Virus record (IMG/VR): IMGVR_UViG_3300032220_001013
Location: 1-34,699 of that record
From: a virus
DNA length: 34,699 nucleotides
Direction: 5' to 3' (one strand)
Shown here: positions 24,018-30,192 of the stretch, in pieces
Layout of the letters: every line of letters starts with the position of its first letter
How positions within the stretch are numbered: position 1 is the first letter of the stretch
Made by a program: the position numbers and the translations under genes
Notes under the pieces: model-generated
Seen by the model: the letters and a program-made list of their open reading frames with translations, nothing else
Told to the model about the DNA's origin: nothing
Databases searched by the model: none

Positions 24018-24239
24018 ATGGATTTGACGCTGCGTGTAATCAGGATCGCGTTCGAGGTGCTTTCAGAGCGGGTCTTTTCTATTCTGGCAATGGTCATGAC
24101 TTTTGCGCTAAGTTGTTGGGCAATGTCAGAACCGACTTACGAGCGCCTCGGCATGGCCGGGTTCTTTGCAGTCGCCGTGTTTATTCCGAGTTTGGCTCGT
24201 GAAAGGAAGCGTAATGGAAAAGATGGTGAAACCGATTAG
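24018..24239 (+). CDS. Two-helix membrane protein, 73 aa
   Basis: ATG 24018 after AGGGAAACATAGCC. Two hydrophobic segments at about residues 19-38 (VFSILAMVMTFALSCWAMSE) and 45-58 (GMAGFFAVAVFIPSLA) are separated by a short polar turn. The end is basic (RERKRNGKDG). The layout fits a small holin or a membrane accessory protein, and the lysis genes begin about 500 bases downstream. A holin role is inference, because a different holin-type gene lies at 25725. Confidence 0.7.
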   Translation: MDLTLRVIRIAFEVLSERVFSILAMVMTFALSCWAMSEPTYERLGMAGFFAVAVFIPSLARERKRNGKDGETD

Positions 24240-24393
24240 GCCGCAAATCCCGCAAGACACTTACGGTCTGGGCGGCGGTTACTTCACTCCCGGCAAGGTG
24301 CCGGCGGGCGGCTTCAGCAGCATGTGGTGCTTTGGCGGGTCGCATGACCCCAAGAAGTCCCCGACCACGAAGCCGGAGAAAAACCGTGGCTAA
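24214..24393 (+). CDS. Small Gly/Pro-rich hypothetical protein, 59 aa
   Basis: ATG 24214 sits behind AAAGGAAG and inside the end of the membrane-protein gene. The protein (PIRPQIPQDTYGLGGGYFTP, AGGFSSMWCFGGSHDPKKSP) is rich in Gly, Pro and aromatic residues and probably has little secondary structure. It overlaps the next gene's GTG start by eight bases. Function unknown. Confidence 0.65.
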   Translation: MEKMVKPIRPQIPQDTYGLGGGYFTPGKVPAGGFSSMWCFGGSHDPKKSPTTKPEKNRG

Positions 24394-24733
24394 TAACATT
24401 GCCTTTCAACCGATGGGCAATACTTTCAAGATTTCGTTGCCCACGGCGAACACGGCTGTAACAATCGAGGTTACGGCTGACAGCCCGTCAAACCAATACC
24501 TGTTCGGCAACCACGACGCCTCGAACAAGCCTGTGTATGTGCGCGTTGGCAATGCCAATGTGACGGCTACGCTGCCTATCAGCGGCACGCCCGGCAACAC
24601 CATGTCTGTCCCGGCAAACGCCAAGTTTGTGATCTCGGGCCCGCAGACCAGTACCACAAAGACGGTTTATGTCTCGGCCATTGCTCAACATAATAACGCT
24701 GAAGTTTTTGTGACACCGGGCGAGGGCTTGTGA
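24386..24733 (+). CDS. Beta-rich structural protein, 115 aa, paralogue of the gene at 15314
   Basis: I chose GTG 24386 with GGAG eight bases upstream; an ATG frame extension to 24332 would overlap the preceding gene and is basic and unlike the rest. The protein (FQPMGNTFKISLPTANTAVT, VYVRVGNANVTATLPISGT, FVTPGEGL) matches the protein at 15314 in motif order. It is probably a virion decoration or fibre-associated protein, located just before the endolysin gene. Confidence 0.65.
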   Translation: MANNIAFQPMGNTFKISLPTANTAVTIEVTADSPSNQYLFGNHDASNKPVYVRVGNANVTATLPISGTPGNTMSVPANAKFVISGPQTSTTKTVYVSAIAQHNNAEVFVTPGEGL

Positions 24734-25257
24734 AGATAAACTTTGCGGAAGCCCTGGGGCTTACGTTGCGGCATGAAGGCGGCTTCGTATCACATCCGAA
24801 AGACCCCGGCGGCAGTACGAACAAGGGCGTTACCCTCGCCACCTTCAGCTTGTACCTAGGTCGCAAGGCTAGTGTGGACGAGTTGAAGATGATTAGTGAC
24901 ACGCAGTTGTGCGAGATTTACCGCAAGCAGTATTGGGACAAGGTACGCGGTGACGACCTTCCAGGCGGCTTAGACTTCTGTGTGTTTGACTTTGCCGTGA
25001 ACAGCGGGCCGGGGCGTGCTGCCAAGATGTTGCAGGCTTTGGTTGGCGCGGAGGCGGACGGGTCTATCGGTCACAAGACTGTTGCGGCGGTGCTAGACTA
25101 CGTTTCACGTGAAACGCTACCCAAGGTCATCGAACAGTATCAAGCCAAGCGTTTGCATTACTTGCAGGCATTGCCGCATTGGGAAACCTTTGGCAGAGGC
25201 TGGGGTCGGCGCGTCAATGAAGTGCTCGACGAAGCTATCCTGATGATGAAGGCATGA
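24730..25257 (+). CDS. Endolysin: GH108 muramidase with peptidoglycan-binding C-terminus
   Basis: A 175-aa enzyme that cuts the glycan backbone of peptidoglycan at the end of infection. The GH108 signature is complete: E16 in LRHEGGF, then D25-PGGSTNKGVT. The C-terminal half (GSIGHKTVAAVLDY, AKRLHYLQALPHWETFGRGW) matches the PG_binding_3 domain usually fused to it. The start is a GTG overlapping the previous stop. No signal peptide is seen, so release should need a holin. The gene contains a parS-like palindrome at codons 124-129. Confidence 0.93.
   Translation: MKINFAEALGLTLRHEGGFVSHPKDPGGSTNKGVTLATFSLYLGRKASVDELKMISDTQLCEIYRKQYWDKVRGDDLPGGLDFCVFDFAVNSGPGRAAKMLQALVGAEADGSIGHKTVAAVLDYVSRETLPKVIEQYQAKRLHYLQALPHWETFGRGWGRRVNEVLDEAILMMKA
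25101..25116. promoter_or_regulatory. parS-like centromere palindrome
   Basis: CGTTTCACGTGAAACG is a perfect 16-bp palindrome. Its inner 14 bases, GTTTCACGTGAAAC, equal the core of the conserved bacterial parS site (TGTTTCACGTGAAACA) bound by ParB. It lies inside the endolysin gene, in a stretch not critical for catalysis. No other copy and no parA or parB gene was seen, so any binding would be by host ParB. Confidence 0.75.
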
Positions 25258-25258
25258 A

Positions 25259-25723
25259 ATGGAACTACCCAAGCTAACGCCCGTTATCCAATTTGCGACC
25301 GCCAGCTTTGCCTTGGCGGTTGGTGGATACACGGCAGGCGAAAAGTTCGGGTGGTTCAAAAATGAAATCATCGCCTGGGCGCCAGAACACTTTCGAATTG
25401 CCGACACGAAAATCGGCCAACCTGTGACCGTAACGGTAGCGCGCATCAAAAAGCGCGACGACTGTTCTGTGGAAAACTTTGAGGTAACGGTGCGGGATGG
25501 TGCCGGTGTGATACATCAGGCCACCCCAAGCATGACGCGCTTCACTGGCCCTGCTGGCCCTGAAATTGATACGTTTACATATCTGTTGGACATATCCGAC
25601 AAGGAAACGATAGCGTCGGGTAAAGCAACATTGCTTGCTACCATTAAATATAAGTGTCCTGAAGGTGAGCGCACGGTAACGTATCCTCGGCACCAAAACC
25701 TGACCTTCATGTTGGAGAGATAG
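25259..25723 (+). CDS. Membrane-anchored protein in the lysis region, 154 aa
   Basis: ATG 25259, two bases after the endolysin stop. Residues about 9-28 are hydrophobic (VIQFATASFALAVGGYTAGE), suggesting an N-terminal anchor or uncleaved signal. The remainder looks like an immunoglobulin-like beta domain (VTVTVARIKKRDDCSVENFE, FTYLLDISDKETIASGKATL), with two cysteines at about 65 and 139. Placement between endolysin and holin suggests an envelope role such as a spanin-like or anti-adsorption protein; no lipobox seen. Confidence 0.65.
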   Translation: MELPKLTPVIQFATASFALAVGGYTAGEKFGWFKNEIIAWAPEHFRIADTKIGQPVTVTVARIKKRDDCSVENFEVTVRDGAGVIHQATPSMTRFTGPAGPEIDTFTYLLDISDKETIASGKATLLATIKYKCPEGERTVTYPRHQNLTFMLER

Positions 25724-25724
25724 G

Positions 25725-26249
25725 ATGGATCAGCTTTTGAACCTTGTTCGTACTGTTGCGCCATCCATTGCAAGTGCTGTTGGTGGCCCTCTTGCGGGTA
25801 TGGCGACGCGCGCTATTTCCGAGGCGTTACTCGGCAAGCCCGATGGCACTGAGCAAGAGATGGCGGAAGCCGCTGCCAAGGCAACGCCGGATCAGTTGTT
25901 GGCGCTGAAGAAGGCGGAACAAGACTTCGCGGTGCGAATGCGCGAGTTGGACATTGATCTCGAACGACTTTCCAATGATGACCGCGCCAGCGCCCGTGAG
26001 CGCGAAGTGAAGGTCGGCGATTGGATGCCGCGCATCCTTGCTTTTGTTATTGTCGCCGGGTTTATGTTGACGGTGTTTTTGGTGTTGCTTGGGCATGTCG
26101 AAGGCATGAAAGACCCGCTCATGGCGACAACGGTGGGCACCTTGATTGGTTTTGTCAGCGCCAAGTGTGAGCAAGTAGTAGCGTACTACTTTGGCTCATC
26201 AGCGGGCAGCAAGGCCAAGGATGAAGCCTTGAAAGTGGCGAGGAAGTAA
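25725..26249 (+). CDS. Holin of GTA_holin_3TM type
   Basis: A 174-aa protein. The N-terminal 30 residues (APSIASAVGGPLAGMATRAI) are moderately hydrophobic, then a charged helix (AEQDFAVRMRELDIDLERLS) leads to DRASAREREVKVGDWMPRIL. Two clear membrane segments follow: AFVIVAGFMLTVFLVLLGHV and TTVGTLIGFVSAKCEQVVAY. This order, especially the ARERE..VGDW.PR sequence before the membrane segments, fits the three-helix holin family first described from gene transfer agents. It would permeabilise the inner membrane and release the endolysin. Confidence 0.85.
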   Translation: MDQLLNLVRTVAPSIASAVGGPLAGMATRAISEALLGKPDGTEQEMAEAAAKATPDQLLALKKAEQDFAVRMRELDIDLERLSNDDRASAREREVKVGDWMPRILAFVIVAGFMLTVFLVLLGHVEGMKDPLMATTVGTLIGFVSAKCEQVVAYYFGSSAGSKAKDEALKVARK

Positions 26250-26506
26250 TGGCAAGCGATAGTCTTTCCGTAGGGCGTGGTGAGAAGCTGCCGGCGCGTC
26301 AGGGCGCGGGCTTAACTGCCAAGGGGCGTGCGAAGTACAACCGCGCCACTGGTTCCAAGCTGAAGGCACCTGTGACCAAGGTGAAGACAAAGCGCGATGC
26401 GGCGCGTCGCAAGTCTTTCTGCGCCCGTATGAAGGGCGTGGTGCGTAAGGCCAAAGGGCCTGCGACACGCGCCAAAGCATCATTGAGAAGGTGGAAGTGC
26501 AGATGA
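26249..26506 (+). CDS. Very basic small phage protein, 85 aa
   Basis: Starts on TAATGG. Twenty-seven of 85 residues are Lys or Arg. The stretch GLTAKGRAKYNRATGSKLKA followed by RRKSFCARMKGVV and AKGPATRAKASLRRWKC is a well-conserved pattern of short phage proteins (I recall a domain of unknown function, possibly DUF6321). The function is unproven; the charge and late position suggest packaging with DNA. It overlaps the next gene by four bases. Confidence 0.8.
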   Translation: MASDSLSVGRGEKLPARQGAGLTAKGRAKYNRATGSKLKAPVTKVKTKRDAARRKSFCARMKGVVRKAKGPATRAKASLRRWKCR

Positions 26507-26646
26507 AACCCGGTCTTTACGCAAACATTCACGCCAAGCGCGCACGCATCAAAGCCGGCTCCAAGGAGCGGATGCGTAAGCCCGGCAGCAAGGGCGCTCC
26601 TACGGCAGCGGCATTCCGTAAAAGCGCCCGCACGGCGAAGCGTTAA
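26503..26646 (+). CDS. Very basic small phage protein, 47 aa
   Basis: Begins at ATG 26503, inside the previous gene's last codons (AGATGA). Fifteen of 47 residues are basic (MKPGLYANIHAKRARIKAGS, KERMRKPGSKGAPTAAAFRK). From memory, proteins starting MKPGLYANIHAKR recur in many phages, often beside the preceding family. It is the last gene of the rightward late block. Its TAA overlaps the stop of the opposing gene at 26643, so the two transcription units meet here. Confidence 0.8.
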   Translation: MKPGLYANIHAKRARIKAGSKERMRKPGSKGAPTAAAFRKSARTAKR

Positions 26647-26762
26647 AGTATTGCGCGGGCGAAGTAAGCGAACACTGCGCCCACGACAAACCCGGCAACG
26701 AAGATGATTCCCAACAGCATAAAGGCTGCGAGGTAATCGGGGTCAGCGTACCGGCGCCTCAT
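26643..26762 (-). CDS. Single-helix membrane peptide, 39 aa
   Basis: ATG 26762 overlaps the glycosyltransferase stop (ATGA). The protein is a basic start MRRRYADPDYLAAF followed by one membrane helix (MLLGIIFVAGFVVGAVFAYF). It is the last gene of the leftward block and shares its stop region tail-to-tail with the late block. The positive-inside start predicts an N-in orientation. Possibly a partner of the glycosyltransferase; function unknown. Confidence 0.65.
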   Translation of the reverse strand: MRRRYADPDYLAAFMLLGIIFVAGFVVGAVFAYFARAIL

Positions 26763-27511
26763 TTGGGAGCGTCCGGTATTAGGCCACCTTCAAAGGCATA
26801 GGTGCCGTTATGCCCCAGCTTAACCCAGGGTGCGCCGTGTATCTTGCCGCCTATTTTCCGCCACTCGATGCAGAAGTGGTAATCCTCTGACAACAGGCGG
26901 TTGCTCTCAGGGCAGATGCTCACGTCGAAGAAGTTGTGGATACGCTCGCCTGTGATGTTGTTAGAGAGGTCAAGCACGTCGTTGGTATAGGCGGGCGTTA
27001 CCTCCGCCAGTTTCTCGAACACTTCACGCTTGATGAGCATACAGCCCGTGCCGCCGGCCAGGATTTCAAACGGCTTGTTCTGCGGGATGGTGATGCTGGT
27101 CGCACCGCCGAGAAGGTTCACCACAAAGCTGCCTGTGTGGTTCTTCAGTTCTTCAACCGGCACGCCGGCCTTCACGGCATTGGCGACCTGATGCCAGTTG
27201 ATTTCCTTCTTCGGGTAAATGCCGCAAATGATGTCCACGTCGGCTTCAACCATGGCGAGGATTTCATCTGCCTCGAAGCGAATGTCGGCGTCAATGAACA
27301 GAAGGTGCGTTGCCTCGCCTTTCAGGAACAAGCGCGCGATTGCGTTGCGTGCGCGGTTGATAAGGCTTTCATTGAACATGAAGCTGAATTGGATTTGCCA
27401 ACCGCGTTGCCGGCAGGCGTCTTGCAGCTTGAACACGCTCTGCGCGTAAAAGCCGAAACATTGGCCCCCATACATAGGGGTTCCGAGAAAGATGTTAGGT
27501 GTCTTTGTCAT
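26759..27511 (-). CDS. Glycosyltransferase (GT-A type)
   Basis: A 250-aa protein from ATG 27511, which follows AGGGAAAC. An upstream in-frame extension would cover the HTH gene and is rejected. Seen: IFLGTPMYGGQCFGFYAQSV at the nucleotide-binding start, NESLINRARNAIARLFL, and the metal-binding LLFIDADIRF motif with D74 and D76. A C-terminal LLSEDYHFCIEWRKIGG follows, a likely acceptor-side ED motif. The sugar and target are unknown; virion proteins, host surface or modified DNA bases are options. It lies among early-type genes, which favours action during infection. Confidence 0.85.
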   Translation of the reverse strand: MTKTPNIFLGTPMYGGQCFGFYAQSVFKLQDACRQRGWQIQFSFMFNESLINRARNAIARLFLKGEATHLLFIDADIRFEADEILAMVEADVDIICGIYPKKEINWHQVANAVKAGVPVEELKNHTGSFVVNLLGGATSITIPQNKPFEILAGGTGCMLIKREVFEKLAEVTPAYTNDVLDLSNNITGERIHNFFDVSICPESNRLLSEDYHFCIEWRKIGGKIHGAPWVKLGHNGTYAFEGGLIPDAPK

Positions 27512-27659
27512 TAATGGTTTCCCTATAAACTGTCTGGTTACGGACGGATTGAATGGTGCGTGCGGATACGCCGAAGTATTTGGCGATGTGGTTGGCCGGA
27601 AGCGGGTTTTCCCTAATCGCAGCAACCTGTTCTTGGGTTAGCTTTCTGTCTCTTTGCAT
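27495..27659 (-). CDS. Small HTH protein, 54 aa
   Basis: ATG 27659 lies inside the end of the upstream gene, and the frame runs 17 bases into the glycosyltransferase gene. The protein (MQRDRKLTQEQVAAIRENPL, PANHIAKYFGVSARTIQSVR) is essentially one helix-turn-helix of the resolvase/homeodomain-like kind, as often found in phage HNH or regulator proteins. It could be a small DNA-binding regulator or a detached DNA-binding module of a homing nuclease. Confidence 0.65.
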   Translation of the reverse strand: MQRDRKLTQEQVAAIRENPLPANHIAKYFGVSARTIQSVRNQTVYRETINDKDT

Positions 27660-27907
27660 TCCTTTTCTCCCAGCGCCGCGTAGGCTTGCTCGATTGGTGT
27701 GGCCAATACCGCCTTTTTGAGTTTTGCTTCGGTTGGTGTTGGCGCGCTGTAATATGTCAGCACTCCACGCAGCGCCGCCCGCAGCTTTTCGATTTCGTCG
27801 GCGGCTTCCTGGCGCGCCAGCCGTATCATATGCCCAATCTTTGCCGCCGCCTCTGCGTTGAGCGTCAGTCCGGTGGCGGCGTAGATTTTATCTGCGATGT
27901 CGGTCAT
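27638..27907 (-). CDS. Hypothetical helical protein, 89 aa
   Basis: ATG 27907 overlaps the nuclease gene stop by four bases. The protein (ADKIYAATGLTLNAEAAAKI, GHMIRLARQEAADEIEKLRA) is helical, with a coiled-coil-like central part and a charged end. No motif is recognised. It lies between a small nuclease and the HTH protein in the leftward operon. Confidence 0.65.
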   Translation of the reverse strand: MTDIADKIYAATGLTLNAEAAAKIGHMIRLARQEAADEIEKLRAALRGVLTYYSAPTPTEAKLKKAVLATPIEQAYAALGEKECKETES

Positions 27908-28227
27908 TGCTTTTCTCCCTTGTCCTTCAGCAGCGGCAGGAAGTCGGTCAGGCGCATAATGACCACCGCTTCCCGCCTATCGCCGCGCGCAACCACTAGG
28001 GGCGTTTTCTGACCCTTGCAGGCGTCCGTGCATTGATCCAGCCAGTCATAGACTGCGATGCTCGCCCGGCGCTTGCACTCGATCAGATAAGGCCCAAGCG
28101 CAATGTCATGCCCGCCGTCGCGCCATTGATCGAGGTTGCGCTTAACCTGTTCGCCAAGCGCCTCCTTGATAATGTTCACAACCTCGCGCTCAAACGCAGC
28201 GCCCTTGGTGCGTTGCGACTTGCTCAT
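27904..28227 (-). CDS. Small PD-(D/E)xK nuclease (resolvase-like)
   Basis: A 107-aa protein with the core of a restriction-like nuclease: E13 in AAFEREVVNIIKEAL, D41 in GGHDIALG, and E50-C-K52 in YLIECKRR. A helix with Y and W (ASIAVYDWLDQC) and a strand TPLVVARGDRREAVVIM follow. This size and motif spacing match phage Holliday-junction resolvase or VRR-type nucleases. In this recombination and replication operon it may resolve branched DNA before packaging. Confidence 0.8.
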   Translation of the reverse strand: MSKSQRTKGAAFEREVVNIIKEALGEQVKRNLDQWRDGGHDIALGPYLIECKRRASIAVYDWLDQCTDACKGQKTPLVVARGDRREAVVIMRLTDFLPLLKDKGEKQ

Positions 28228-28706
28228 TACGGTTTGATACCCATGCTGTCTAACTCCTTATGGCGTTGTTTGTGGCAGGGTTGGCATAACCACATGACAT
28301 TCAACGGTTCGTCGTAACTGTCATGATGGGCATAAGCCTTTTCACACTGGCACCGCTCACAACCCGTTTTGGTCAATCGTCCGGTTTTGACGGCATACCT
28401 AACGGCATTGTGACAATGCGTTCTCCTTGGATCAGCTTCACGCCACCGCCGAGTTGTTTCAACTTGCCGCGCTTTCCGCGCCAGATTGGCTGCTCTATCT
28501 CGATCATACTGACGTATCCTTCCCAAGTTCTTCAGTCTGTTTTGCCCAACAAATGAACGGTGGCAGGATTTACACTTTTCTTGATAACCGTCTGCCGTTT
28601 TCGGATGTTTGTAATATTCCTCTAACGGCAGATCGGCCTTGCACTTGTTACACTTTTTGAGACTGACCACGCTTTGCGTCCTTGTGCTGGAAAGCAAAGC
28701 TATCAT
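28227..28706 (-). CDS. HNH endonuclease with N-terminal zinc finger
   Basis: Residues C19/C22 and C45/C48 form a CxxC zinc finger of the type found in phage HNH nucleases (CNKCKADLPLEEYYKHPKTA). A basic linker (GRIRQYDRDRAANLARKARQ) leads to an HNH-like core: CERCQCEKAYAHHDSYDEPL then VMWLCQPCHKQRH. A GTG at 28670 has AAGGA eight bases upstream and may be the real start, whereas the ATG at 28706 has no clear site. It could be a homing nuclease or take part in packaging. Confidence 0.85.
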   Translation of the reverse strand: MIALLSSTRTQSVVSLKKCNKCKADLPLEEYYKHPKTADGYQEKCKSCHRSFVGQNRLKNLGRIRQYDRDRAANLARKARQVETTRRWREADPRRTHCHNAVRYAVKTGRLTKTGCERCQCEKAYAHHDSYDEPLNVMWLCQPCHKQRHKELDSMGIKP

Positions 28707-28709
28707 AGG

Positions 28710-28997
28710 TCAGCCAAACTTAAAAGGGATTTCTGAATCAATCTCATCCTTGCCGCGCACCTCACGCGGATAGGAAGGCTTTTGGTAATTCGGGTCCGGC
28801 TTCCAGTTATCAATGCGAAGCCCGACGCGCGTGCCCCAACTGTACTGGTTGATCCAGCCGTTCAGCTTCACGGTTTCGCCCGCCTTGTAATCGCGGTCCA
28901 AAACCAATTCCCCCTTATAGTCGGGGGACTTTTCGTTCTGCTTTTCGCCGCGTGCACTGATAGAACCCGTGCCGGGCTTGTGTTGAAAACTACTCAT
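28710..28997 (-). CDS. Putative single-stranded DNA-binding protein, 95 aa
   Basis: A small beta-rich protein (YKGELVLDRDYKAGETVKLN, GWINQYSWGTRVGLRIDNW) with a disordered start. Near the end is DEIDSEIPF followed by KFG, which resembles the acidic DDDIPF tip that SSB proteins use to contact partners, though here it is not the last residues. It lies directly beside the RecT-like gene, overlapping it by eight bases. The SSB role is an inference from these features. Confidence 0.6.
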   Translation of the reverse strand: MSSFQHKPGTGSISARGEKQNEKSPDYKGELVLDRDYKAGETVKLNGWINQYSWGTRVGLRIDNWKPDPNYQKPSYPREVRGKDEIDSEIPFKFG

Positions 28998-29742
28998 CTG
29001 CGAGTTCCTTTCTCAGTTGATCCGTAACGCTGGATGGCAGGCTATCAATCAGTTCCTTATTCGCTGACCAAAGCCCACGCATTTTCTCGCCCTTCTCCTC
29101 AACGCTCAGTTTGTCGGAGAACAGCACCTTGCCGGCGAGTTCGTTGAAGGTCTTGACCCAACCCTCAACGCTGCTGGCCTTGGAGTAAATGCCACCGCCC
29201 GGCACCATGACCGGATAGGTTTCAGCCGGAGGCGTAACCTCAACGACGGTGGCCTTAACGTCGCGCGCAGGCTCCATGTCCTGCACTTCCTCAGGCGTGT
29301 ACACGCCGACAATGCAGCCGGGATACACGGTGCGGATGCCTTCGCTGATGCAGCGAGCGCGCAGCATTGCCTTCGGGTAGTTCTTCCAGTTGTCCTTGGT
29401 GGCGAGGCCGATAGCCTTGGCTTGCGCCATGGTCCAAGTCACTTCGAGTGAGCCACCTTGCGGGTGAGCAAAAAGACCGCTCACCACCTCATCTGTGTAT
29501 TTTGTCCAAGATACAGACCCGCCCGCCTGTTGGAAGCGCGCCAGCATCGCGTCAGCCTTGAGCGCCGGGCGCCCCTGAATGACGTGATAATCGCGCATGG
29601 CAATGGCCGGATGCAGCCCCTCGCCCTGGCAGAGAAGCATGATTGCGAGCGCCTCGTCGGCAGACTTGAAGCCAAACATGCGAGATTTGGCCGCAACGTC
29701 AGCCATAGCCCGCATGTCAGCGAATGGGATGATGTCGCTCAT
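28990..29742 (-). CDS. RecT-like single-strand annealing protein
   Basis: A 250-aa protein. The segment KSADEALAIMLLCQGEGLHP, IAMRDYHVIQGRPALKADAM and the later AIGLATKDNWKNYPKAMLRA then VYPGCIVGVYTPEEV match the pattern of phage proteins annotated as RecT/recombination mediators. They anneal complementary single strands made by the partner exonuclease. The YqaJ exonuclease gene at 30193 in the same operon supports this. The C-terminal 80 residues are variable and charged. Confidence 0.75.
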   Translation of the reverse strand: MSDIIPFADMRAMADVAAKSRMFGFKSADEALAIMLLCQGEGLHPAIAMRDYHVIQGRPALKADAMLARFQQAGGSVSWTKYTDEVVSGLFAHPQGGSLEVTWTMAQAKAIGLATKDNWKNYPKAMLRARCISEGIRTVYPGCIVGVYTPEEVQDMEPARDVKATVVEVTPPAETYPVMVPGGGIYSKASSVEGWVKTFNELAGKVLFSDKLSVEEKGEKMRGLWSANKELIDSLPSSVTDQLRKELADE

Positions 29743-29942
29743 GCTTCTTCTAGCCCCCTAAGAAAGTGCTTTATGATCTTGTTACGCTGCTCGCGTGCAA
29801 ACGGATCACCGTGCTCCACCCCCTCATCAAAACTGTGCCAAATTTCGATGGCGCGCTTAGTAAGTCGCTCAACATCTACATCCCGACCTTCCGCATACAG
29901 CATCTTGAAAAGGTCAAAGATCATTTCGTAATCGGTTTTCAT
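29739..29942 (-). CDS. Small acidic helical protein, 67 aa
   Basis: ATG 29942 overlaps the stop of the alpha-CTD-like gene by four bases. The protein (DYEMIFDLFKMLYAEGRDVD, ERLTKRAIEIWHSFDEGVEH) is all-helical and charged. No family recognised. It lies between an RNA polymerase-like fragment and the recombination genes. Function unknown. Confidence 0.6.
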   Translation of the reverse strand: MKTDYEMIFDLFKMLYAEGRDVDVERLTKRAIEIWHSFDEGVEHGDPFAREQRNKIIKHFLRGLEEA

Positions 29943-30181
29943 GCCGCTTCTCCTATCGGGCGGTGCATGGGATGGCGCACGTCCTTGCCGGCACGCGCAT
30001 CATCCAACAACGTCTGCAAGCTGTTGCGCCCAACGCCACCAAGTCGAGGCAGGCGCGACAGTTCAAACGGCGTCTTCTTGGCAAGTTCGCCAAGAGCAAT
30101 GTCACCCCACTCATTGAGCACGGCATTGATCGCCGCGCGCTTGGCCATGGTGGTGCTAATCGGAATCAGTTCCCACTTCAT
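29939..30181 (-). CDS. RNA polymerase alpha C-terminal-domain-like protein, 80 aa
   Basis: After AAAGGA the gene encodes a small protein whose residues about 12-60 follow the helix-hairpin-helix pattern of the alpha-subunit C-terminal domain: AKRAAINAVLNEWGDIALGE, LAKKTPFELSRLPRLGGVG, RNSLQTLL. Compare the host pattern of GDLV..T..ELL..PN.G.KSL.EI. No N-terminal assembly domain is present. It may bind DNA or act on host transcription; a plain DNA-binding HhH protein is the alternative. Confidence 0.6.
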   Translation of the reverse strand: MKWELIPISTTMAKRAAINAVLNEWGDIALGELAKKTPFELSRLPRLGGVGRNSLQTLLDDARAGKDVRHPMHRPIGEAA

Positions 30182-30192
30182 TTCACATTCCT

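Noticed and set aside
26759-27625. Longer glycosyltransferase starting at 27625
   Set aside because: The extra 38 residues lie over the small HTH gene and do not resemble the family start; ATG 27511 has its own site.
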